NCBI GenBank assembly: GCA_973895155.1
Contig: OZ316892.1
Span: forward strand, 558,001-622,000
Length of the DNA stretch: 64,000 nucleotides
Source of the DNA: Marsupella aquatica
Taxonomy: Eukaryota > Marchantiophyta
Direction: 5' to 3'
The position numbers were made by a program, and so were the translations under genes. Shown piece after piece: positions 34,626 to 44,698 of this stretch (its first letter is position 1; each line of letters begins with the position of its first letter). The notes under the pieces are model-generated. The model was not told the origin of the DNA and ran no database searches. It saw only the letters and a list, made by a program, of their open reading frames with translations.

Positions 34626-36640
34626 TGTAGTATTGCACTAAGGACATAAATCAACATTTAATGCCCAAAACTCGGTATTCGATCCCATGGAAGAACAAGA
34701 AAGGAATGATTTTCTATCATTTAACACTTATGAATGACTAAGGTAACAAAAACACAGGTTTGAGCCTTTTACTATGATTGCCCAGCAAGGCATAGATTTG
34801 AATGTTTGCTTAACATTGTAAATGCAATTAATAAAATGGAAACAAATAACAAAACACAATAAAATCTTGAGGTATGATGAGAGAGTCTGGAAAACACCAA
34901 GGTAACTTCTCATCAATACTTCATTTGATGTGATTTTGGTGGTATATCCGTAAGAACATTTCTGGAATGGATTACTGTACTAGGATGATTACTAAAATGC
35001 CGTCAACACGTCTCAACTTTTCCTTCCAAAGGTACTAAGAAGAAACTAGTAATCAATCACTTCGATATCCAGTCGGTACTCTGAGTCACGAATAATAAAC
35101 ACCATCATGATCAAATTGAAGTCACAGGTAATTGGTGAGTAACAATCTTTACATCCCATGCACAAGCAATGTCACGCCAAAAACTATGCATCAAGAACTC
35201 AAGAAGATGGGTTGTCACCACTTAAGGAATCTATTCTCTCATACTTCTGAGATTCAACTTCATACAAGTAATTTTACTTCAATGATCTAAACTCTCAATC
35301 ATTCAGACCAAGGAAGGGAGAAGAATTCCTTTTGCATTTGCAAGCAAAGGTGATTCCAGTGCTGCAGCACATGCCACATGCACTACTTTATTTCTTCACA
35401 CTTGAAAATGACACAAATTCTACTTCATATAGGCTAGCAGAAACCCAAGGAGACTGAGATACTGAAAAGACATGCCCTTTCATATCTAAAGGGTCTTGAA
35501 TAAACTTGATGACGGTCATCCTTGAAAAGTGAATGGACACTGCTGAAAGTGTCAAAAATGCAGGAGACGCTTCTCAAAGCGTCGAGGTTTGAGCGGACGC
35601 TTTGCAAAGCGTCGGTGTTTTTTCGGTAAAACTAATAAACAGTGATCTTAATCTAATTTTAACTTCTAAACTAAAAATCGGAATGAGTTGAAACTTTTCT
35701 AGGGTACTCTACTACATATAATCTCTATGCTGACAAAGTTTCAGACTTTTCTGAGATCTCTAAGTGCCTCAAATAAATCGGTAAAAGTGGCGCGGTGTTA
35801 TAAAAGTGCGAAAACTGAAAATTTTTCCAAGTGTCGGGAACATAGTGGACGCTTCAGAAAGCGTCCAAAACTACAAAGGACTTTTGTGGACGCTTTAGAA
35901 AGCGTCGGCTGAATTTCGAGGTTTTGGTCGCAGCGTCCGTCTTCTGGTCTTCGGGCGGGACGCTTCAGTGGGCGTCGCAGTGTCGATGTCGCCTTCGGGG
36001 TAGCAGATGCTTCTGTGGGCGTCGCTCCTCATGTGGATTGCAGAGCGTCGGAGTACAATTGGTTGGGTGGCGGACGCTCCAGAAAGTGTCGTGGTCTTGG
36101 GTGGACGCTTTTCAAAGCGTCCAAAAATACAAAGGACTTTTCTCAAAGCGTCGGCGAAGTCACGGCTATGTAAAAAATACCTAAACTAAAATAATTTTAA
36201 CTTTCAAACCACATGTAGGTTTGAGATGAAACTTTCAGGGATGATTCTACTACGTAACTACTAACTCTTGAAAAAGTATGAGACTTTTCTGACCACTTTA
36301 GCTATTTAACTAAAATAGCAGAGATCGGCTGATTGTGATAATTGCACAGAGAGCTCATTCTTGCTGAAGAAGTGTTTTGGAGTCCGGTTCTTGAATCTTC
36401 TAGTCTGCATTGCTTCTCCAATGATGTCCAGTCTTCTTTCTTGGTAGCATGTAAAGAGCAAGGATTTATATTGGCGATCCTTGTCCAATATAGGCAATAG
36501 CCTCCGATGAAGCATAACATTAGGTAAAGTGTTCAGTTGATCTAAATTGCTACAAAAGGTAACTAGAATGCACCTTTGAGTTAGAAAAAGTTTAAAATTT
36601 CTAAAATTTCCATCATTTCTAACTAATGTACAGCATTACA
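34626..36640. mobile_element. 2015-bp solo LTR of a second family, inserted in the SET exon (TSD GTTAG)
   Basis: GTTAG at 34621-34625 and 36641-36645. Ends are TGTAGTATTGCAC...and GTACAGCATTACA, i.e. TG...CA with a short imperfect inverted terminus, the form of an LTR. No internal gag-pol and no repeat of its own ends, so it is a solo LTR. It holds the palindrome series at 35566-36152. No coding frame is supported. Confidence 0.82.
35566..36152. repeat. Nine 18-bp palindromes GACGCTT(T/C)NNAAAGCGTC in the solo LTR
   Basis: At 35566, 35596, 35848, 35889, 35959, 36006, 36073, 36104 and 36135. The copy at 35596-35613 (GACGCTTTGCAAAGCGTC) is a perfect palindrome; others vary by 1-5 bases. A weaker relative lies near 35534 (GGACACTGCTGAAAGTGTC). 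Spacing is 30-250 bp. Confidence 0.85.
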
Positions 36641-36724
36641 GTTAGGACCATTAGAGCTGGTGAGGAGTTATTCTGTGAGTATGAGTGGGATGCACCAAAA
36701 TTGTCCTTGCGTTGTCGTCCATGA

Positions 36725-36847
36725 TAGTTTCTTGGACTTACATACATGTATATATATATGTCAGTTTATTTTACATGTTTACATGAGAATGATGTTGTTC
36801 AGCAGTGCATGTGTTGATGAGATTAATTAATTGATGTTGTATGATAG
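36725..36847. other. Spacer between SET and TNP2 genes with TATA-like run
   Basis: Contains CATGTATATATATATGTC around 36745-36762, a possible TATA box for the transposase gene. The TNP2 frame can start at ATG 36890 or after an AG acceptor at 36847. Confidence 0.35.
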
Positions 36848-39425
36848 AATCAATATGTAACGCCTGATATTGGGGTAATATCACGAGCTATGCGACAATA
36901 CCTTGTTGAGGCCATGGTGGCCAACCGTGGGCATGAACCGCAAAGGCAAGAGGATGGGGTACGACATGATGGTGATGATCCTATCCAAGACCATCTTGAT
37001 GAGGAGAGGGCCATGGATGAGCTCATGGACCAATTCTATGATGATCACGATGACATTGGTTTGGAGGACATTGGTTCAACCCATGAAAGGACTAGTCATC
37101 CACATCCTTCTAGGGGGTCCCAAGACAAGCAATGGGAGGAGGCGCAACGTCATGCCCGTACTCGCATATTCGAGGGGAGTAGGTTATCTCGGCTCTCATC
37201 AATAATGTTGTTGCTCAACTTGCGGCAAAGACATGGGGCAAGCAATCTACTTTTGGATGATGTTTTCCGTACCTTGCATGATCATATTTTGCCAGTAGGC
37301 AATGCATTGCCAGCCTCTTGGAAAGAGGCTAAACAGGTGTTGAGGTCCATTGGCCTGAAGTATGAGGTGATACATGCATGTGTGGATGATTGCATTCTTT
37401 TTAGGGGTGAGCATGAAAATGCCACTACATGTCCTAAATGTCAGAAGCCACGGTACCGTGATGACATGTTGACGGGGAAGGTACCGCAAAAGGTTATGAG
37501 GTACTTTCCTCTTATCCCTCGATTGCGACATCAATTCCGATGTGCAGAGTTGGCTGAGATGATGGTATGGCACTCACAAAATCGTTCTGATATGGTTGTA
37601 CCCTCTAGTGCCATGCGGATGATGGTTGACTCTCCTGCCAATCGATTTGTAGAGGATAGATGGGGAGAGTTCAAAATTGACCCACGACATGTTCGACTAG
37701 GCTTGGCAGCAGACGGTATCAGCCCTTTTGCATTGACAGGAAAAGCCAAACCATATTTGGTGTGGCCAGTAGTGTTGACAAACTACAACATCCCTCCTTG
37801 GATGGCCATGAAGAAAGGTCACCTACTAGTCTCCATGATTATTCCGGGTCCTAAGCAAGTTAAAAAGATTGATGTGTACTTGCAGCCATTGATTGATGAG
37901 TTGATACAACTGTGGAGAGGAGTGGATTCTTGTGATGGACGTCACAACACAGGAGGTTTATCCCGCGTATTTACTCTAAAGGCCATCCTTATGTGGACCA
38001 TGCATGATTTACCAGGTATGGTAAACCCTTATTTCCTCTAGTACCTAAACCTTGTATTTAATTGCAATTATGCAGATTTTTGCCTTGATGAACCTTATTT
38101 TATGAATGTGTTTTCTATGCACTGGGCAGGGTTTGGATATGTTTCTGGATTGCAAACATCAGGCTATCGAGCTTGCTCTACATGTGGACCCGATTTGGAG
38201 GGGGTGGCCAGGCCCAAGTCAAGTACTTTGCAAAAAATTCTTTACATTGGTCATACTAAATATCTTCCACCAGACCATCCTTGGAGGAGTGATCCATTCC
38301 TTTATGATACTGATGAGGGCCAACCTGATATTCGTCCTCAACCTCAGCGGAAGGATCCAGCATATTGGAGAGAGGTATGGGGGAGAGTTCAGGATCCGAG
38401 TGATCCATTACCATTATTCAGATGTGGCATGACCCGTTTGTTTGCATTGTCACAATTGCCATATTGGTTAGATATGCCCATTAATCACTTGTTAGACCCT
38501 ATGCACATTGAGGGGAATGTGGGGAAATCATTGATTCGCAATCTATATGGGGAGAAAAATAACAATTGGAGAGAAAGTTGTGAGGAGATGGGGATGCATG
38601 GTCTTTTGGGTTTTTGGCCATCTTTGGACCCCCTTGGTGCTCCCCCTAGCATCCATCCTCCTTGGGTTTTGACAAGGGCAGAGCGCATTGAGTTTCGCAG
38701 ACGTATTGGGTTGATGAGGTTTCCCACAGGTTATGGTACCAATCTTCGGAAGGCATTTGGGGGGGAGGATTCTCCAAAATGGCCATCTTTCTTGAAGACA
38801 CATGATTATCATCGGTTGCTTGAACATGTTCTTCCAGTTGCTATTATTGGATTGGGTAGTGAGGAACTTCGTGATGCCCTTTGGTCATTGGGTAAGCTCT
38901 TAAGATGGGTATGTCAAAAGGAGGTACAAGAGGATGACATTGCTGCTATGGAGATATTTGGAGTAGAGGTTGTCTGCAAGTTGGAGAAGGCACTCCCTCC
39001 CTCATTCTTTGATGGTCAGGTTCATTTCCTCATACATTTAGTGCGCGAGGTTGCAATTGCAGGCCCAGTACATTGTCGATGGATGTATTGGGTAGAGCGT
39101 TATATGGGGGTGATGAAGTCATATGTCTTTAATCGCGCTAGGGTGGAAGGTAGCATTGCGGAGTGTCATCTTGGAGCAGAGAGTATGTTTTACTGTACAA
39201 ACATAGTTGCCACACTAGATCCTAGTGCTCCTAGGGGATGGATAGATGAGGCGGCACGAGAGGCTGACTACGAGGATGATAGACTCACTGGGGCATCTGG
39301 AGAGCGTCTCTGTGATGCCTAGACAGGAATCACTCGGCCGGTTAAGTGGGTAAAGCAGGAAGGCACCCTAGGAACACCTTAGTATAGGGACAAAACAAGG
39401 AAAATATAAACAATTAGGGGCAACC

Positions 39426-42400
39426 ATGGAACCCGGGCAGAGGCCGGAGGTAAGGCTGAGGGTGAAAACCCGATTAGGGTTAGGGCGCGTTAAGCGTCGG
39501 CGGCTAGGAAGGATCAACGGGAAGAAGGACCGGCAGAGGAGAGGGGTAAGGAGCGCTTGCAGGAGATGGTGGCTCATTTGCGAGCACGAACTAGGCAGAC
39601 GACTACGGGAGGCCAACTACTGTCAGTTGCTTAGGCAAGCACTCGGGGAGAGAATAGATACCGACGATCGACCTAAGGAGGGTATGAGCAATGTCAATCA
39701 AGCGGCACATTTCTGGGGATGCCTGTTCGAACGGGCAACTGAGTACATCAAGACTTACGAGGACGAGGAGTCAGAAAGGGCAGCTCGAGAACGGCAGGAG
39801 CTCGCTCGATTGTGGGAGCTGCAGAAGACGGCTTTCTTAGGAGGCGAACTCATCAAGGACGAGTTCCTGTGGACGCCTACTTCCAATCAACTCGACGATC
39901 TTCTGTTTTGCAAAGACAGCGTCGTCGGCATCCGAGAGGCCATCAAGAACTGCAACGACATACACTGGGAATTAAAGGGTAGCACGAAAAGGTGGACCCA
40001 GGCAACGGTGCTAGGAGAAACCTCCACGGCAGCAGAGATGAAGAGGAAGGGGGCCGTCAACGATGAAGCCACCCCGGCAAAAAGAACGAGGTCGGTGGCA
40101 CCAAAGAGGCCAGCCGAGCAGCAGAGCAGGAGGCAGGGAGAAGCCGAAGAGGAGGAGGTCGATCCCATCAAGGCCATTCCAACCAGGGATGACACCTGGA
40201 AGGGCTGGGCGGCAACCCTACCGGTGGAGGTGCAACTACATTTTGCACGGGAGGAGGATGCATGCTTTACGGCCATGCAGACCAAGAAGTACCAAGGCTT
40301 CATGGCCGGATCCGGCTTGGAGGCCTTTGTAAGATTACCATGGCTGAAGCCGGAGGTACCGGAGTCAGACCTATTAGAATTCGTGGGGTCATGGGAACCC
40401 GAGACCAATTGCACGAGGATATATGGGAAGGATTTCTATCTTACTCCCAAGGTAATTGCCGAAGTGTTTGGCTTGCCGATAGGCAATAAGACCAAAGTTG
40501 ATACCAGGAAGACCCTGCCTGACAAGGAGTTCCGGTCGTTCCCCGGGCCATCAACGAAGAATGGCTTCTTCCGGAACACCTGCACCAACCCGCACATAGG
40601 AGAGATGATCGACTTCTTGCGGGTGACCATGCATTGTAACTTGCCGAGGGCAGAGATCGGCAAGGCACAGGTCTATCTGGCAGAAAGGCCAGACCCAAGC
40701 CGGGACTACAACGGGTACCTCCTCAACCAATTGAAGAAGATCTTAAAGGAGGAGCAGCAGGTAATCGGCATGGGGAGCGTGTTGCAGCTTGGCTATCACA
40801 TGCCGCTGTTGTGCCGGTATGCCAGAGGTCAGACTTTTGCCCCGGTACTTCCCCTGCAGGTAAGGGCACCCGAGGAAGCTCCAACGCCGAGGCCGTTGGC
40901 TGAGAAGCCTCAACCACCTGTTAGTCCTACGATCGAGCAGGTGTTTAGGCCCAGGAAGGAAGACTTGCCGATGCAGCAACCAGGCATGCAGAGTCTGCTG
41001 AAACTACTGGAGAAAGAAAAGAAATCGGCATCGGCAACAACAACGGCAACGGCAACAATGCAGGACACTACTACAGAGGTAGGCCTACACCGGCTCACAA
41101 GAGAAAACCCCTTTGCTGGAGACAAGGAGAGAATCAGGCCGGAATCCAAGCCAGGTGTTCGAATGTACGTGGGAACCTCAAGCTCCGAATCTGAGGCAGA
41201 ATTGCCTGAAGCTCCTACCGACGAAGAGGAGAGGGAGAAGCCGGACATCCAAGAGGTAGAGGAGGCAGTGGAGGACTGCAGCCATGATAATTCCGGCTAT
41301 GGGTCGGACCATCACGTTCCAGGAGTAAGGACCTGTGGCCGGTTTGTCCCCACACTTCCAAGGGTAGTGCGAGGGGACCCCAACCAGCAGAGTAGCCCTG
41401 AGTCTCCCCCACCAGATGTTGCTCCCCCGAGCTTCGACGGCATAAAACAGACGGTGCAGGAATTTCAGGAGCGAATCAAGCAGGAGGAAGAGGCCGCCCT
41501 GGCTAAGGAAAAGGATTTACCAGGAGGAGATTGGCCGGAGGACATCAGGCGGCTAGCCAAAAAAGGAAGCAAACCTCTAGCCACGATTGAAGAGATCCGC
41601 AGGACGGCTTGGGAGCAGAGGCCACAATGGGCGATGCCGATCACTTCTACTTACTCCACCTACGCTAAGAATAGAGCCATGGAGTATGGTGAGATGTGTG
41701 GGGAACTTGCGCTCGGCATCTTTGGAGAGGAGTTGGAGGTAGGACCCTTTTTCCATAGGGAGCAGTTGGAGAAGCACCAATTAGAAGAAGCGGTGGCTTT
41801 AGAGAGAAGCAAGAAGGACGAGGTCATTCGGCGGCTTAGGAGGATGGAAGCCGAGATTGAAGATCTAAGGGCGGCCAAGAAAGCCCAAGATGAACTGCGG
41901 ATTAAACGACATGAGCTGAACATCATGCAGGGGCAGTTGGACATCGCGCAGGCTGATAATCAGAATATCAAGGATAAACTAACTCAGACGCAGGGAGAGT
42001 TGGCCGACACGATCAAAGAGAGGGAGAAGTGGAAGCAAGAGCTGAAGAATACAGAGGAGGCCCACATAACAGCCAACAGCCGGGCCATGGCGGAGACCCA
42101 AAGAAAGGAATGGGCGTTGAAAGGGGAGCTCGAGAAAATCCGCGGAGCCCTTGAGCAGAAGGAGGTCGAGTTAGGGAAATCCTATCAAGGGATTATGGCG
42201 CTGCAGCAGGAGCTTGCGTCCCTGACGGCCAGCTTCAAGGCCGACCTAAGGGAGAAGGACGAGATGCTCGAACAGACTTACGCCAAGATGAACCAGATGG
42301 AGTCTGTCATCATTGCAGAGCTCGACAAGGAGCTAAGAGCAAACCAGGAGGAGAGGGCTACCTTGAAGAAGGAATTGGAGGAAGCCCACAGGGAGCAGGA

Positions 42401-43049
42401 GGAGGCCAAAAACGAGCTGGAGGGGGCACGTAAGGACCTGGATGAAACCCAAGAGGAGTTGGAGGAAATCACGAGGAAGATGGAGAACCTACAGCGGCGG
42501 GCCGACAACCAAACAGAGCGGCTGAAGAAACAAGCCGCAGTATTTAAATGCTTAGCTGCAGCAGGTCCATCTCCTGTTGGGACAAACCAGTTACCAGGGG
42601 TGGTAATTGCCGAAGGACAAGCCGCGCCAACTGCACCAGTGCCAGAAGTAAGTGGGAAGGGGAAGGGACCAGCTGCCGAGCCACCAACAAAGAAGAAGCG
42701 GAAACCTTCAGGGTCAAGGAGTAATACGACTTCACAGGCCGTGGTGATCAAGGAGGTAGACCCAGCACCAACCCCAGACAGGGTCACGGCTAAGGATCCA
42801 ACTACCCTAGGGGAAGGGGAGGCCGAAGCCGAGGGAGTGGCTGAAGCCGAAGCCGTGGGAGTGGCTGAGGCCAAAGCCGTGGGTATTGCCGAGGCCGGTG
42901 TCGAGGCTGAAGCCGAAGGTGGACCCAGTCAGGCCGATGGAGAGTTGACTCAGTCAAGGGCAGGTAATCTGTCAGAGAATGAACCTACGGCAGTGGCTGA
43001 GGAGGAAGTGTTGGGGGCGTCCATTGAGGATCCACCACCGGTGTCGTGA
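39426..43049 (+). CDS. LTR-encoded 1207-residue protein of unknown function (basic N-terminus, mobile-domain-like core, long coiled coil)
   Basis: Intact frame starting 116 bp inside the LTR. Residues 1-65 are very Arg-rich; about 90-200 are helical (NQAAHFWGCLFERATEYIK); 205-250 contain KR-rich nuclear-signal-like runs and an acidic patch. The core 255-470 has WLKPEVPESDLLEFVGSWEP and IYGKDFYLTPKVIAEVFGLP, a layout reminiscent of plant mobile/transposon-associated domains (FxLTxxxIAxVFGLP). 480-690 is Pro- and Glu/Asp-rich; about 790-1045 is a long coiled coil (ELEEAHREQEEAKNEL); KKKRKPSGS near 1095 is NLS-like; 1125-1180 is an Ala/Glu/Val repeat tract. No gag, protease, RT or envelope motif. 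Five copies in the window differ little, so it is young or constrained. Inference: an accessory or chromatin-binding protein of the retrotransposon. Confidence 0.82.
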   Translation: MEPGQRPEVRLRVKTRLGLGRVKRRRLGRINGKKDRQRRGVRSACRRWWLICEHELGRRLREANYCQLLRQALGERIDTDDRPKEGMSNVNQAAHFWGCLFERATEYIKTYEDEESERAARERQELARLWELQKTAFLGGELIKDEFLWTPTSNQLDDLLFCKDSVVGIREAIKNCNDIHWELKGSTKRWTQATVLGETSTAAEMKRKGAVNDEATPAKRTRSVAPKRPAEQQSRRQGEAEEEEVDPIKAIPTRDDTWKGWAATLPVEVQLHFAREEDACFTAMQTKKYQGFMAGSGLEAFVRLPWLKPEVPESDLLEFVGSWEPETNCTRIYGKDFYLTPKVIAEVFGLPIGNKTKVDTRKTLPDKEFRSFPGPSTKNGFFRNTCTNPHIGEMIDFLRVTMHCNLPRAEIGKAQVYLAERPDPSRDYNGYLLNQLKKILKEEQQVIGMGSVLQLGYHMPLLCRYARGQTFAPVLPLQVRAPEEAPTPRPLAEKPQPPVSPTIEQVFRPRKEDLPMQQPGMQSLLKLLEKEKKSASATTTATATMQDTTTEVGLHRLTRENPFAGDKERIRPESKPGVRMYVGTSSSESEAELPEAPTDEEEREKPDIQEVEEAVEDCSHDNSGYGSDHHVPGVRTCGRFVPTLPRVVRGDPNQQSSPESPPPDVAPPSFDGIKQTVQEFQERIKQEEEAALAKEKDLPGGDWPEDIRRLAKKGSKPLATIEEIRRTAWEQRPQWAMPITSTYSTYAKNRAMEYGEMCGELALGIFGEELEVGPFFHREQLEKHQLEEAVALERSKKDEVIRRLRRMEAEIEDLRAAKKAQDELRIKRHELNIMQGQLDIAQADNQNIKDKLTQTQGELADTIKEREKWKQELKNTEEAHITANSRAMAETQRKEWALKGELEKIRGALEQKEVELGKSYQGIMALQQELASLTASFKADLREKDEMLEQTYAKMNQMESVIIAELDKELRANQEERATLKKELEEAHREQEEAKNELEGARKDLDETQEELEEITRKMENLQRRADNQTERLKKQAAVFKCLAAAGPSPVGTNQLPGVVIAEGQAAPTAPVPEVSGKGKGPAAEPPTKKKRKPSGSRSNTTSQAVVIKEVDPAPTPDRVTAKDPTTLGEGEAEAEGVAEAEAVGVAEAKAVGIAEAGVEAEAEGGPSQADGELTQSRAGNLSENEPTAVAEEEVLGASIEDPPPVS

Positions 43050-43970
43050 CGGTGCAAGGGCGCCGTTCCTTTTAGGGAGGGCGGACGTGGAGGGAGGAGG
43101 CGTGAGTGGGCAGGGCGGGCGCGGATCTCCACGTTTAGGATTAGGATCAGAACCAGGAGCGGCCCTGACACTTAGCTTAGTGGGATTGCGGTCCCACTGG
43201 TAGGAGCAACACTTGTGCTCCTGCCTTGCTGTACATGGGTAGATTCGGGCAAGTAGATTACTGTTAGGTAGATTAGGCTTACGATGCAAAGAATGGCGGA
43301 TCCACTACCAGGATAAGTACCTGGGCAGCGGGGAGCTCAGGGCCTCTTCTTTAGCAAGTTTTTAGTTTGCACCAGCCGGGCTGGGATCAAGTAGTACGAG
43401 AAGCTCTCGGTTAGTCATACAGTGACCCTTGTGTATATTCATGTTTCCTCATGCCTAAGAGCTGAATAGAGTTGGCCTCACGGCTTAGTTCGCAGAACTT
43501 GTGTATGAGATGTACTGTTTGTATGGCAAGTGCATGGTATGACTCAGTCAGAATGAGTCATTTTGCTATTTGTGTGTCGCATTAACTTGTGTGAAGAGTG
43601 CCCACATCAACAGAAGGAAGGAAAGTAAGCAGGGGAGTGAGAGTTGGATGTGTCGAGCTGAGAGAGGTCTTAGCGGCTTAACCAAGCCTATTGGGGATCA
43701 TTCCGGCGGCGGAATCCAAACATACCTAACAAAACGGAGGGGAAGACAGGGGAAGACAGGGGAAGGCCTATATTAGGCCGGCTACGTATCTCATGACCCG
43801 ATGAAGGATCTGTCCAGTATATGTGTGTAAAATGTTAATAGTAGTAGTAGAAGGTTAGCAGCGTCCCATGCCGCTAAGCCGCGGAAACGGCCTCGCCAAG
43901 CACGAAACCTGCGGGAATCGGCTTGAGCTGGGGGGTTTCTTGGGTTTAGGGAGCCATGGGACGCACCACA
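43050..43970 (+). other. 3' part of the LTR after the ORF (candidate promoter, R and U5)
   Basis: About 920 bp without coding frame, conserved in all complete copies. It contains AT-rich candidates such as GTATATGTGTGTAAAATG near 43818 and a palindrome-like ATGACTCAGTCAGAATGAGTC near 43540. Transcription signals are not proven. Confidence 0.4.
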
Positions 43971-44698
43971 GTCTCATAGGCTCAGCAGAGCGTTTACAGC
44001 TCATAACATTTATGTTGTATAACTCACCCGAGGTTGTCGGGGAGCGGACAACATTTTATGAGGAGGAGAAGCAAAACAGTCGACGCCCACAGTTATTTCC
44101 CAAGTTTCACCCATACATGAAGGAGAAGTTGTTAGAAGTGGATGCCCTGGTGGGTACCGGGGAGAGTGTATTACACTACCCAAACGTGACAGATAAACTT
44201 CGTACCTTGGTTCATGGTCCACTACTTATAGTCACGACTCGGACTGCCATGTGGTCAAAGGGGAGACATTTTTGTGTGGAACGACTTGATGAGAAGAGGG
44301 CAGCTACACAGGATTGTGGGGTGATGGGTTGGTTCACCCAAGATTCCCAGAGTAGCATGTCAGACATGAATCCCATTCGCTCCACCGTGGCCCATTATGG
44401 GAAGATTGAGGAGATCCTAACAGTGAAGTACCATGCACATACTACTTTGGAGGAAGTGGTATTCAAGTGCAAATGGTTCAAGATGAATCTTGTAGGCCAC
44501 AATCGTACTTGTGAAGATGATGCATGCGGTTTTACTCGTTTGAAGACATCCGCAAATAGTGTCATCAGTTCCAACTGGAGGTCCTCAGATCCCTTTGCCT
44601 TCCCACATCACCTTGAGCAATGCTTTTACCTACCCTATATCCCAATGACCCCGAGTGGTCCATTGTCATACCGTATATTCCCAGATCACGGTCCATAG

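Larger units (their letters stand above)
33349..36724 (+). pseudogene. SET-domain protein (histone-lysine methyltransferase type) carried by the CACTA element; exon split by a solo LTR
   Basis: Model: 33349-33609, intron (donor CAG|GTACAG, acceptor ATAG|GTG), 33748-34625, then after a 2-kb insertion 36646-36724. About 405 codons. Exon 1 has a Cys/His segment (CWCVRCKG...HAWETCEH) like transposase-associated domains, and Pro-rich stretches follow. SET motifs in order: GYGIFALEDI (252-261; the usual GxGxFA), YALRMD, IDGDPIRNGNLAGYINST (about 325-341; in place of RFxNHSC), ANVEW, and finally RTIRAGEELFCEYEWD (380-394) with the conserved GEE...Y. Without the insertion and one TSD copy the frame is continuous to TGA at 36722. 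The classic NHS is replaced by NST, so activity is uncertain. Inference: captured chromatin modifier. The ATG at 33349 follows a possible acceptor (TATGCAG), so more 5' exons are possible. Confidence 0.78.
39311..43970 (+). mobile_element. 4660-bp solo LTR with intact ORF, inserted in TNP2 (TSD GTCTC)
   Basis: GTCTC at 39306-39310 and 43971-43975 flanks a unit that starts TGTGATGCCTAGACAGG and ends GGGACGCACCACA. The ends do not repeat each other, so this is one LTR left after recombination. It matches the 5' LTR at 20465-25121 over its full length. Confidence 0.92.
36848..44698 (+). pseudogene. CACTA transposase TNP2 (Transposase_21) with DUF4218 and DUF4216 regions; interrupted by a solo LTR
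   Basis: Exon 36848/36890-38015, intron 38016-38129 (AG|GTATGG ... GGGCAG|GG), exon 38130-39310, solo LTR, then 43976-44698. Order of domains: TNP2 catalytic region (RSIGLKYEVIHACVDDCILF, zinc-like CPKCQKPRY, GLAADGISPF, PVVLTNYNIPPWM, MIIPGPK, LKAILMWTMHDLPG, SGYRACSTCG), then DUF4218-type (MHIEGNVGKSLIRNLYG, HFLIHLVREV, GPVHCRWMYWVERYMGVMKS), then DUF4216-type (GKIEEILTVKY, EEVVFKCKWF). Removing the LTR plus one GTCTC copy keeps the frame (GERLIGSAERL). Apart from the insertion I see no stop, so this gene may have been active until the LTR landed. Confidence 0.9.

Noticed and set aside
39463-39490. CCCTAA/TTAGGG-like words in the LTR (telomere-like)
   Set aside because: Only two imperfect units, inside the ORF and encoding RLGLGR; present in all LTR copies.
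39311-43970. Interpretation of the 4.66-kb unit as an independent non-autonomous element
   Set aside because: It has TG...CA ends without own terminal repeats, and the same unit flanks gag-pol next to the primer-binding site, so a solo LTR explains it better.
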